This document shows positions 1 through 9,202 of a DNA stretch of 64,000 nt, piece after piece. The stretch is from Monosiga brevicollis MX1 (lineage: Eukaryota > Opisthokonta > Choanoflagellata > Craspedida > Salpingoecidae). Within the stretch, counting starts at the first letter, position 1. Each line of letters begins with the position of its first letter. The stretch is taken from NCBI RefSeq assembly GCF_000002865.3, contig NW_001865040.1:742905-806904 (forward strand). Direction: 5' to 3'. A program made the translations under genes and the position numbers. The notes below the pieces were generated by a model. That model was not told the origin of the DNA. It did not search any database and saw only the letters and a program-made list of their open reading frames with translations.

Positions 1-3000
1 GACAATCGGCGACTTTTTTGAGCCGACCTATTCCTACACGCTGACCTCAAGCGCAGCCACAACGACAGCGGGCCCCATCTTAGTCGTCAGGCTTAATGAT
101 GACGACGCCGCTGCTCTCAAGGTCAACGACCTGCTCGCCACGTCGCGCGTCAACACTTGGCTCAGTTTCCCAGATACAACGGTGCTGGATATGGCTGCCA
201 ACCCCCACACGATCGTTGGCGTGCCTTTGATTGCCACGCTCTCAACTGCCAAGGCCGCACATAGCTTTGTGGCCGACCGTACGGCGCCCCTGCTTTTGGA
301 CTTTACGCTGGATCTGAATGCACGCAAGCTTGAACTTAACTTTGATGAGCCCGTGCGAGCCAGTACGTTCCAAGCTACACGCTTCAGCCTGAGCAATGCC
401 CACGGAAACCAGACGCTGACACTGAGCTCAAGCAGCACCATTTCGGCCCTCGACGCCCGTAATGTTACAATATCTCTTTCCAGCACTGACTTTGGCGCCC
501 TGTCCGTGAGGCGGGATCTTGGTCGTAGCCTCGCTTCTTCGGCCCTTCTTATGGCCGACGGAGCGATCCAGGACATGAATGCCAACCCCATAGCCGAGCT
601 GTCCCCAGCCCAAGTCGCCGTGGCCTTCTTGCCCGACATTAGCGCCCCTGTGCTTGTCAACGTTGCTTTGAACCTCAACGAAGGCACGCTCACGCTTTTC
701 TACGAGGAGCCGCTGGACATGGCCACTGTGCGTCCATCGCTGCTCAATCTGACGTTGGCCAACTTCCAAACCATTGCTCTTGACAACTTCAGTGCCGTGG
801 AAGACAAGGTCAGCGGGCGCTCAGCAAATGGGGAACTTGTCTTTGCACCCGATCCGGTGGCCTGGGTCGACACGACCGGCGTGGTTATTGCCCTTCGCAA
901 GGCAACTATCGATGTGTTGCGCAACAACGCTCCAGTGTTGGAGGCATCGGGCTTTGTTCTGGGTGTTGGCGCAGGTTTTGCGTTCGACATGCACGGCAAT
1001 GTAGCACCCGCCCGCACTTTTAGCAGTCCAGATGTTGGGGTTGAGGTCATCGCAGATGTGTCCGCCCCAGTCTTGCTCAGTGCCGCTCTAAACTTTAGCA
1101 CGTTGGAGCTGACGCTGAGCTTTTCAGAGACGGTCAATGCCAGTTCGCTGGACGTCTCTAGCGTGCGGCTCTCCAACACACTACCGATTGCTTCAAGCGC
1201 CTACGAGGGACTGCTGTTGAGCGGTTTTGCCAATTTGCGTCATGACCTCGATGCAGTGAGCATCACACTGACCGCAGAGGATGGCTATGCTCTTGCACGT
1301 TTACGATCGCTCCGCAGCGGCACGGATCTTGTGCACGAGACCGCATTGATTGAAGACATGTCGCAAAATCAAGTGGTGCGCCATCCTGAATATGCACGAC
1401 TTACGCCCGTCAGCTTGGTCGCCGACACAGTTGCACCCCGCTTGCTGCAATTTGATCTCGATTTGCAAGCAGGTCGAGCCACGATTGTGTTGCATGAAGT
1501 TGTGCAATATGCTTTGGTCAACCTCTCCGCCATGGTTCTCTCCAACGGAGGTGTGGAAGAAGTTGTGCTCGGCGGCGAAATTGACGTGACGGCTGGCGCC
1601 ATGCCCAATGACCATGGAACCGATGCGCGTGACATGCACGTCGTGGTCGTGATTTTGGACCAAGCCACTCGTGATCAGCTGACCTCGGCCGATACCCTGT
1701 GCCGCAGCTCTGCCTCCTGTGAGCTGCGACTTGCGTCAGCAGCCGTGACTGACATTGCCGGCAATCCCAATGTTGCTGCTGGTGTCGCGGCCACGTCTGT
1801 ACTCTGGGATACGTCCCTACCCGTTCCCTTGGGTGCACGCTTGGACTTGGTGCAGGGTCTGTTGGTTCTGAATTTCAGTGAACCAATCAACGCTTCTGCA
1901 ACTCAGCTGGCCCACGTTGCGATTGGTAATGGCACCACGGCTTGGGTTAATCTCACTCACGCGTCAGTAGCTGCGACCTCCCATCTGGCGCGTACCTTGA
2001 TTGTCCAGCTTGATGCTTCTGCGATTACGCAGGTACAATGGATTCTGGCCGAGCACGCCGGCGCTGCACTGTGGTGCGCTCTGGGTGCCGACTCTTTTGT
2101 AGACAACAGTCCAAATGCCTTGGGCGTGACTACACAGCAGCTTGAGATGGATTCGATCGTGAACTATGACCGGCCCATCTTGACAGCGGCTTGGCCCATT
2201 GTGGGCAGCGTAGCGGGTGGTGCACGTGTCACAATGGTGGGGCTCAACTTTTTGCAGCCTGGTCTTCGTGCTCTCTCCCCTTACACTGGTCCTGTGAATG
2301 TGACCGTGCGCGTAGAGGGCGTAGGTGAGGCGCGCATCGAGCACCACGAGAATGAGATGATGATTGTGGAGATGCCTGCGGCGGCCCAGCCCGGCCCGGT
2401 CACCCTGTCCGTGGTTTTGGAAGCTTCCCTCGTGTCACCCAATAACATCACATTTACCTATCTGGCCGAGCCTACGGTATCGGCTGTTTGGCCGACGGCC
2501 CTTTCAGCACTTGGTGGTTCGATCATGTTTGTCGAAGGCAGCAACCTGGGCTACGCCGCAACCTCAAACGGTACCAATGTCCCCAACGTATCTCTGAGCG
2601 GTGTGCCGTGTGTTGAGACGTACTTTGTTGCAGCTGACCGCCTGGCTTGCGTGGTACCTGCCTTGGTACCCAGCCAGTATGATGTCTTGGTGGCGCTCGA
2701 CCATTCACTTGCAAACGTGACAGGTGTCTACACGGCATTGGCCATGCCCGAGTTGACCTCGGTGATGCCGTCAGAAGTGTATGCCAACCGAACGTATAAT
2801 TTTACCGTGGAGGGCATGCACTTTGGCATGACATCATCAACCTTGGCAGGGGCTATTAACCTGACGGCCCGAGCAGGCAATGTTGATTGCGACGCTGTCT
2901 CAGTCATAAACGATACAGCGCTGGTCATGACATGTGCGGTGGCACCAGGCGAACAATCGATTCGGGTGGCCATCGATGGCCAGTGGTCCGCAGCAAATCC

Positions 3001-3478
3001 TGTCGTGACAGTCTTGGCGCTGAATGATGCCGGCATTATTTCGTTTACCACAGCCACAGCAACGGTGTCTGAGTTGACCGATGTCTTGGTGCTCAACGTC
3101 AGTCGCCGAGCCCCCTTCGCCGCTAGTCCCGTGGACGTGGTCATCGCGACGCGTGATGGTACAGCGACTGCTCCCGACTACTATGTGAGCCTCAACGAAA
3201 CCATACGCTTCACGCAAGCGGAGGAAACAAAATTGATCACGATTAACATTACCGCGGCCGCGCGCGCACAGCAAGGTCCACGCAAAGGAGCTGCGGATGA
3301 TGGCGAATTCGAGGTGTATATAGCAGCGCTTACTCCTCAGCAGGGTCGTGCGGAGGTTGGCCAGCATGGCAGCATGATTGTTTCAGTACAAGCTGCTTGT
3401 GAGGCCGTCACCGACACGTGCGCGGCACTTTGGACCGGCTCGGCCTTTGAGTACCGCCGCATCGACGTGTCGAACTAA
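1..3478 (+). CDS. Large extracellular-type protein with SwmB-like repeats, IPT/TIG domains and a Calx-beta domain (5' partial)
   Basis: The frame is open from base 2 to the stop at 3476-3478, so the true start lies upstream of the window. Five related units begin near 271, 629, 1049, 1419 and 1802 (spacing about 120-140 residues). Each opens with a D-x-x-x-P-x-L pattern followed by a strand pair and an F-x-E-P/T-V/I-N/x-A-S motif, resembling bacterial Ig-like SwmB/adhesin repeats. Three IPT/TIG-like domains follow (from about 2170, 2467 and 2743; each with the W/M-P-x-x-x-x-x-x-G pattern). A Calx-beta domain follows at about 3022-3270 (VSELTDVLVLNVSR, then GTATAPDYY). N-glycosylation sequons are frequent. 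I see no C-terminal membrane segment before the stop, so the protein is either secreted or has a further exon that I cannot recognise. Such mosaics are typical of choanoflagellate and animal surface proteins; an adhesion role is inference. Confidence 0.75.
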   Translation, partial: TIGDFFEPTYSYTLTSSAATTTAGPILVVRLNDDDAAALKVNDLLATSRVNTWLSFPDTTVLDMAANPHTIVGVPLIATLSTAKAAHSFVADRTAPLLLDFTLDLNARKLELNFDEPVRASTFQATRFSLSNAHGNQTLTLSSSSTISALDARNVTISLSSTDFGALSVRRDLGRSLASSALLMADGAIQDMNANPIAELSPAQVAVAFLPDISAPVLVNVALNLNEGTLTLFYEEPLDMATVRPSLLNLTLANFQTIALDNFSAVEDKVSGRSANGELVFAPDPVAWVDTTGVVIALRKATIDVLRNNAPVLEASGFVLGVGAGFAFDMHGNVAPARTFSSPDVGVEVIADVSAPVLLSAALNFSTLELTLSFSETVNASSLDVSSVRLSNTLPIASSAYEGLLLSGFANLRHDLDAVSITLTAEDGYALARLRSLRSGTDLVHETALIEDMSQNQVVRHPEYARLTPVSLVADTVAPRLLQFDLDLQAGRATIVLHEVVQYALVNLSAMVLSNGGVEEVVLGGEIDVTAGAMPNDHGTDARDMHVVVVILDQATRDQLTSADTLCRSSASCELRLASAAVTDIAGNPNVAAGVAATSVLWDTSLPVPLGARLDLVQGLLVLNFSEPINASATQLAHVAIGNGTTAWVNLTHASVAATSHLARTLIVQLDASAITQVQWILAEHAGAALWCALGADSFVDNSPNALGVTTQQLEMDSIVNYDRPILTAAWPIVGSVAGGARVTMVGLNFLQPGLRALSPYTGPVNVTVRVEGVGEARIEHHENEMMIVEMPAAAQPGPVTLSVVLEASLVSPNNITFTYLAEPTVSAVWPTALSALGGSIMFVEGSNLGYAATSNGTNVPNVSLSGVPCVETYFVAADRLACVVPALVPSQYDVLVALDHSLANVTGVYTALAMPELTSVMPSEVYANRTYNFTVEGMHFGMTSSTLAGAINLTARAGNVDCDAVSVINDTALVMTCAVAPGEQSIRVAIDGQWSAANPVVTVLALNDAGIISFTTATATVSELTDVLVLNVSRRAPFAASPVDVVIATRDGTATAPDYYVSLNETIRFTQAEETKLITINITAAARAQQGPRKGAADDGEFEVYIAALTPQQGRAEVGQHGSMIVSVQAACEAVTDTCAALWTGSAFEYRRIDVSN

Positions 3479-4390
3479 TGGGCCCTGATGGCATAGGTTG
3501 CCTCCTTATGACCTGATGTTTATTTTTTGTCACTGTTTGATTGGTCGTTGTTGCTGCTCTTGGCTGGCTGATCAGCCTCTAGTTGGTCGGCCGTCTGACT
3601 CAAGAGGAGACTCGTCTGATGATCACATTGACTGCTGTACCAATCCGGCCAGTCAGTGCTGGCGTCGGATTGCGTCGCACCTTCAAGTGAGGTGATCGGG
3701 TCGAAAGACAATGGCTCCAGTGATTCAATGTTATTTGTTGGCTGGCCCTTTGGCTGTCCATCCCATGTCGATCATGCTAAAGTCTTTTATTTGTGTTGTG
3801 TCTAATGTTGTGGGTATGTGGGGTTGAGGGAGGATGGTGTGTCTGAATGAAAAAGCGGCGGTAGGCCTTGCGCGACGTGTTGGCCGTGCGAGTGTTCTTC
3901 TGTCAAACTAACGTGCTGACCTTTGAATTGATGTACTCTGACTGAAAGAGAAGTCTTGTTGTTACTTGGCAAATTGCAATTCCTCTACCAGAAAGCTCGT
4001 CGCATGCACGAACCAAGGAAGGTGTGTCGTGACAAGAGAGGAGCAACAAGATGAAGCTCAGGGCGCTTAGCGCTTGGCTTTGCTCGCGTGACACAGATGA
4101 TCATGATGGCGAGAGAGGAATGCAAACGTCAGCGATGCAAAGGTGAAAACAAAAAAAAAAGGAACAAAAGTACAAGAAGAAACAAAGAAAGATAAGCTTG
4201 CAAGGGAAGACATCTGATATTGATACCTCCGCCATTGCGGAAGAGCAATGATCTAGTCTGACCGGAATGACCAAGGAAAACATTCGCGATTCGGCCAAGT
4301 CGGTGGTAAACAGGGTATGGTGGCCAATACGGGCGTATTCTTTGTTCCAACTCCAGTCACCCCCGACCCAAGGCACCCACCCTCGACCCC
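3479..4390. other. Intergenic, no gene recognised
   Basis: This 0.9 kb lies between the stop of the repeat protein and the last exon of LSM5. Open frames here are short, lack recognisable motifs and overlap AT-rich stretches. It probably holds the 3' untranslated parts of the two convergent genes. Confidence 0.6.
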
Positions 4391-4854
4391 TCATTCAGGA
4401 CCATCGCTACCTGGCACAAGCTGATTCAAGTCGTTCCATCCGAACCGTGGCGTGAGATTGAGTGCCAAGGAGCAAGCGCATGACGTAGCATGCTTCAGAC
4501 AACCCAATTATGGCATATAGACATACAATGGCAATGTTGCTGCCGTTGAGCAGAATCTTCTTCTGTCGGTGCACCTCACGCCCGTTGGGGGTAATTACAC
4601 TACACAGCAAGGGAGCGAAGTAGCCAAGGGTCAGAACGCCATCGTGCACCATGGCGCTTTTTGCCGATGCTCTCGCTCAGGGGGTGCGATCCGAGCTTGA
4701 CGTACTACTCTTTCACATCTTCAAGCACCATGTTGACGAAATCGTCAAAGCCGAGGAGAGTTCCGACCAGCTCCTTGTCGTTTTTCATGATGACATGAAT
4801 CCGGGAACCAATGCATTTATCCACCAACTCCAAAGGCTGTAGCGCTGCCGCCAT
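4391..4854 (-). CDS. LSM5: U6 snRNA-associated Sm-like protein LSm5
   Basis: Three exons (4706-4854, 4527-4599, 4391-4420) join to an 83-residue protein, the usual size for LSm5. Residues 1-50 carry the Sm1 motif, with [19 protein letters not shown] followed by [20 protein letters not shown]. The second exon supplies Sm2 ([12 protein letters not shown]), and the third supplies the family ending LVPGSDGPE. The introns have GTACGT and GTATGT donors and keep the frame. LSm5 is part of the LSm1-7 ring (cytoplasmic mRNA decapping) and the LSm2-8 ring (U6 snRNA). The gene is divergent from RPS25, 278 bp away, and shares the intervening promoter with its phased motif array. Confidence 0.95.
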
Positions 4855-4913
4855 CTTGTTCGGGTGCGTCAAAAACTCGAGCAGAAAAAAAAGCAGAAAC
4901 CACTCGCTTCCCC

Positions 4914-4975
4914 AGTCTCCTCAAGTCTCCATCGGTCTCTGATGGTCTTTGCGAGTCTCCTCGAGTCTGACGTCA
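4914..4975. promoter_or_regulatory. Six-copy, 10-bp-phased GTCTC-type array ending in TGACGTCA
   Basis: A [A/G]GTCT core recurs at 4914, 4924, 4934, 4944, 4954 and 4964, one copy every 10 bp. Copies 1, 2 and 5 read AGTCTCC, copy 3 GGTCTCT, copy 4 GGTCTTT and copy 6 AGTCTGA. Copy 6 runs into the palindrome TGACGTCA (4968-4975), a CRE/ATF-type site. An AT-rich TATATTTAG-like stretch follows directly. The array sits 60-120 bp upstream of the LSM5 ATG and 160-220 bp upstream of the RPS25 ATG. Binding one face of the helix is inference from the spacing. Confidence 0.6.
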
Positions 4976-5132
4976 TCTATATTTAGATGGGGGTTTTAGA
5001 GCCACTGCTACAAACACATGTGGTAGCGCCCTCGTTGAGAATTGGCTTGCAAGCGATACTTTTGTGTATCGTTTCATCTGGGTTTTTCCTGTCTGTTTGA
5101 TAGTCACTTTTCTATTTCGACGAACAGCAAGC

Positions 5133-5958
5133 ATGGCTGGTGTAAGTCTTCACGCCACACGTCCTTCCCCCTCTCGTCTTGGCTGGCACCCCCGCGCGCA
5201 AGGGCAGCGCAGCGGCCGTCCGAGCTGGGCTGGCGGGCACGTTCCTTCCAATCACTCCTGATTCATTCTCATGTTTGAAAATTTGTTGCTTCCTTGCATG
5301 TGCATATATTCTCCTGCCCCGCGTTTTCTGGCCATTACCTTGCGTTCCGGGCCCATCCTGGCGACGAACAATATTATGTCAAACCCGCATGGTGGCACTT
5401 TTGTGTCCTCTGTGCCTGGTTTCTGGTTCCTTTGTGGTGTCACGTCCGGCCCTGTAGGGTGCTAAGAAGAAGGTGCGTATCGACGACGGCTATCTTTCTT
5501 CGCCAACGTCAATGGCCACCCTTTGAGAAGGGTACTGTGCGTCAGATTCGTTTGCAGTTTCAACCCTCAGAAACTAGCACATGATTCTGGCGCACAATGT
5601 CAAGGGACTGCTGCATGTCCTCAGCCTCGAGATACTTGGCCGCAGGCCACATACATGATGCGCTCCCTTACATCGTACCCTTTGCTGCTTCTTTTTCACG
5701 TCGTCTTTAATATAGTGGTCCAAGGGCAAGTCCCGTGACAAACTCAACAACGCCCCTCTGCTCAACAAGGAGCAGCAGGATCGTCTGTTGAAGGAGATCC
5801 CCGTCTCCCGTCTCATCACTCCTTCCACCGTCTCGGATCGTCTCAAGATCAAGGCCTCCCTTGCGCGCCGCGCCATTGCTGACTTGATCAAGAAGGATCT
5901 GATCAAGCCCGTCGTCATGCACCACGGCCAGATCATCTGCACCCGTAACACGCAATAA
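5133..5958 (+). CDS. RPS25: 40S ribosomal protein eS25
   Basis: The ATG at 5133 opens a very short first exon encoding Met-Ala-Gly. A 15-nt exon (5458-5472) then encodes Gly-Ala-Lys-Lys-Lys, and a final exon (5716-5958) encodes the rest, starting WSKGKSRDKLNNAPLL. The first donor is GTGTAA (after 5139) or GTAAGT (after 5141); the stronger GTAAGT gives one extra Gly. The last exon holds the winged-helix eS25 domain (LLKEIPVSRLITPSTVSDRL, then ASLARRAIADLI) and ends with ICTRNTQ. The total is about 88-89 residues, somewhat shorter than human eS25 because the lysine-rich N-terminus is reduced. The protein belongs to the 40S head and contributes to IRES-dependent initiation in animals. It shares its promoter region with LSM5. 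Confidence 0.95.
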
Positions 5959-6426
5959 GCTCTCGGGTCGGACAGCCTCGCAGGTTTCCTACTTCCCACC
6001 TTTTTCTCCAAACGCAAAAATTGAGCTACATTGCTGTGCAGTGCGCGCGTGTCAATTGGTCCTTGCACGATGTCGTTCATGTGGTGTGCAGACTTGGGCG
6101 TATGCCTTCGATGTCCTTGATGATTGTGCTTTGAGGTGTACGAAGAAAAGGGTCAAGTCAAGACATGCATGGTCGGATTTAAACTGTTAAATTGGCCAAA
6201 ACACTCGACAAGGTCATTTGGCATTCATGGAATACAGAGAGGGAGAAGATGGGGATGGCAGAGTGGAGCGCACGATCACTGCCCCTTGACTGATGGCGAA
6301 ATGCTCAACAGGAACAACAGAGAAGAAGGTCTCCTCAGGTGGAGGCTAGTTGTAGAGGGGGGTTATGACGCGGCAATCATCAACCAATACATGTACGATT
6401 GTAGCCAGTTGAGAGGGCAGGCAGGA
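5959..6426. other. Convergent intergenic region, RPS25 and UGDH 3' ends
   Basis: These 468 bp between two facing stop codons contain no recognisable gene. They presumably hold both 3' untranslated regions. Confidence 0.6.
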
Positions 6427-8048
6427 TTAATGGATCTTCTTGCCGATGGCCTCGATCTCAAAGCCCATTTGCCGGAGCGCAGCGTGGTCCAAGATGTTAC
6501 GACCATCAAAGAGGAAGGCGGGCTTGGGCATCGTAGCATATACCTTGGCAAAGTCGTAAGCTAAGGGTTTCATTCAGACGGACGTGCAATAGATCAGAGC
6601 GGTGAGGACAAAACAATCACGCCCGACAAGGACACAAAAAGCAAGGCCTGGGCAGTTCAACCCAACAAGGCAGTACACAGGCATGGCAACATACTCTTGA
6701 ACTCGTCCCACTCGGTGAGGACGGCAACGGCATGAGCTCCGTCCATGGCCTCGTAAGGGTCCGAATGCACCGTCACAAGGCGGTCCACGCGGTCCTCCTG
6801 ACCTTGTGACACGCTCTTGAGGTCCAGGTCAATTTGCTCGGCCTTGACCTTGGGATCATAGATGGCGAGCTGGGCCCCCTCATCCATGAGATGTTGGCAG
6901 ACATAGATGGCAGCGCTCTCGCGCGTGTCACCGGTGTTCTTCTTGAATGCAAAACCAAGGATGCAGATTTTCTTGCTGCTGACCGTGTTGAACAAGGCCT
7001 TGATGATGCGAGTGGAGAAGCGACGCTCCTGCCAGTCGTTGAGGATGACAACCTGGCGCCAGTAATCAGCAACCTCATGGAGGTTGAGCGAGTCGGCCAA
7101 GTAGACCAAGTTCAAAATGTCCTTCTGAAAACAGCTGCCACCAAAGCCGACCGACGCCTGCAGAAACTTGGCACCCAACCGTGAGTCCTTGCCAATGGCC
7201 CGAGCGACCTCTGACACATCGGCCTCGGTGGCCTCGCAAATGGCGCTCATGGCGTTGATGCTGGAGATGCGCTGTGCCAAAAAGGCATTGGCCGCCAACT
7301 TGGAGAGCTCCGATGACCAGGTGTTCGTGGTAATGATGCGGTCCTTGGGCACCCAGTGCTCGTAGACAGCGCTGAGCGCTTGAATGGCCTTTTGGCCCTC
7401 GGGGGTTGTCGAGCCACCAATCAGGACACGATCCGGGGACATGAGGTCGCTGATGGCGGTGCCCTCGGCCAAAAACTCAGGGTTGGAGAGAATCTCAAAC
7501 GTGATGCCAGGCTTGCAGTTGGCGCGAAGAATGCGGTCGAGGGTTTCAGCAGTGCGGGCAGGCACCGTCGACTTTTCAATCACAATCTTGGGGCCCTCGG
7601 AGTGCTCAGCAATGGCGCGGGCGCACGACTCGATATACTTGACGTCGGCGGCCGAGCCCTTGCCAAGACCGTAAAGCTTGGTGGGCGTGTTGACGGACAC
7701 GAAAATGAGGTCTGCTGCCTTGATAGCACCAGCCACGTCGGTGCTGAAGAAAAGGTTCTTGCCACGGCATTGCTGCACCACTTCATCGAGCCCAGGCTGC
7801 GCCGAGCGAGGCCATGCATGATACGTTGCGGTGAGGGGAGAAGAGGCGAACAAGAGTCAAAAGAGGTGAGCCACAGCAGGTTGACAAACCTCGTAGATGG
7901 GCAACTCATCCGAATTCCAAGCGGCGATGCGCTTTTGGTTGATATCGACGACGGTGACCTTGACTTGGTCACCACCCTTGAGGGCAATGACAGAGCACGT
8001 GGGGCCACCGACATAGCCCTATCAAGATGTGAAAGGAAAAGAAAGAGA

Positions 8049-8079
<31 letters not shown>

Positions 8080-8313
8080 GGTGAAACCAACTCAGTGAGA
8101 TCAACGATAGCGAGCGAGAAAATCCCTTGCCGGAACAACCCAAGTGACAACGTGGCAGTGCAAAAAGGCCACTGCTTCGTTTTTTATAACTTTCCACTCA
8201 ACGCAACTCAAAAACGCAGAGCTCAGCATGAAGAAGCCGCGCTGAACAACAACAAGACCGAGGCTTCCTTCAAGACTTACGGCACCAATGCAGCAGATGT
8301 TGGTGGGAGCCAT
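6427..8313 (-). CDS. UGDH: UDP-glucose 6-dehydrogenase
   Basis: Four exons (8281-8313, 7890-8018, 6695-7796, 6427-6560) give a 465-residue protein, close to the roughly 490 residues of animal UGDH. Exon 1 plus exon 2 rebuild the Rossmann NAD motif [18 protein letters not shown]. Exon 3 has the family signatures [19 protein letters not shown] and [12 protein letters not shown], and the active-site loop [11 protein letters not shown] containing the catalytic Cys. The C-terminal UDP-binding domain includes [14 protein letters not shown], and the protein ends IEAIGKKIH. The enzyme oxidises UDP-glucose to UDP-glucuronate with two NAD+ in the cytosol, supplying precursors for glycosaminoglycan-type polymers, xylose and glucuronides. 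Intron 1 carries a (TG)n(AG)n microsatellite. All joins keep the frame. Confidence 0.95.
8049..8080. repeat. (TG)n(AG)n microsatellite in UGDH intron 1
   Basis: An uninterrupted GT run passes directly into a GA run inside the first intron of UGDH. Confidence 0.9.
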
Positions 8314-9202
8314 GGTTGACGATATGCAAGGAGCTACGTTGGACCAACTGAGGAGGAAAGGGCCCAACCACACCACGTCAGTTGATCACGAGAGCAGGTC
8401 AAGCAAGGGGGGCAAGTGCACACCAGCCTCTCTTTACCACACCAGAAGGGAAAAATAAAATAAGACAACAACACCCAGCCGCTATGCGCTCTCAAAGGCC
8501 GCAGGCACAGTCCTGAACAGCGGTCAGCAGCCAAAGCCCAAGCCAGCTGGCAGTGCAACGCGGTCTCTTCATCCAAACCTCGCCTCAACCGTCTTGTTCT
8601 TTCTTTCTTTTCTCTCTCTCACTCTCTCTTGACCTTTGTCTCTCTGGACCAGTCACGTACCTCTACAGACAAAGAGAGCAAATTGAACCTCAAAAACTCA
8701 CACACAAGACACACAAAGGGACAACACAAAGTCATCACACCAACAACACCTGGTAGTTATCAGTCAAAGTGTGAACTTTGGCGGACACCTATCATTCCAC
8801 AGCAAATGTGAAGGCAAAATGCCAACCATGCATGGCGCGGACAGAGGTCGCACCGCGACCAGCTGATTCAACGCCTCGGTTCAGGCCTGAGAGCGAGGTC
8901 TTGCTTGCGAGGAATGTGGTGCGACCAATGAATGTATGCGCTGCACGATCCCTCGCAACCACGGCAGCAGGCGAAAGAGAATGACGCCTTCTTCAAGTGC
9001 ATGACATGCAATAGGACCTATTCGATAAGGGCAGGGCAGGGCCGTCCGGCACTCGGCTTGGGTCAATTGGTCGCTTACGAGGGTTTGTTTCTTTATTAGA
9101 GGTCAGCAAGCTGGGCCGGGCAAATCGGGGTTCTGCACTGCTAGAGCAGTCTCCTACATCACTCTCAAACGACAGGGGCTCACCCACCAAGCCCAAATGC
9201 AA
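8314..9202. other. Intergenic / UGDH promoter, no gene recognised
   Basis: These 0.9 kb lie upstream of UGDH and downstream of the IQCH-like stop. They contain a CT-rich stretch near 8596-8640. The small open frames have no family motif and no plausible splice partners. Confidence 0.5.

Noticed and set aside
5574-6080. 168-codon minus-strand frame over RPS25
   Set aside because: Antisense to the conserved eS25 exon; no independent support.
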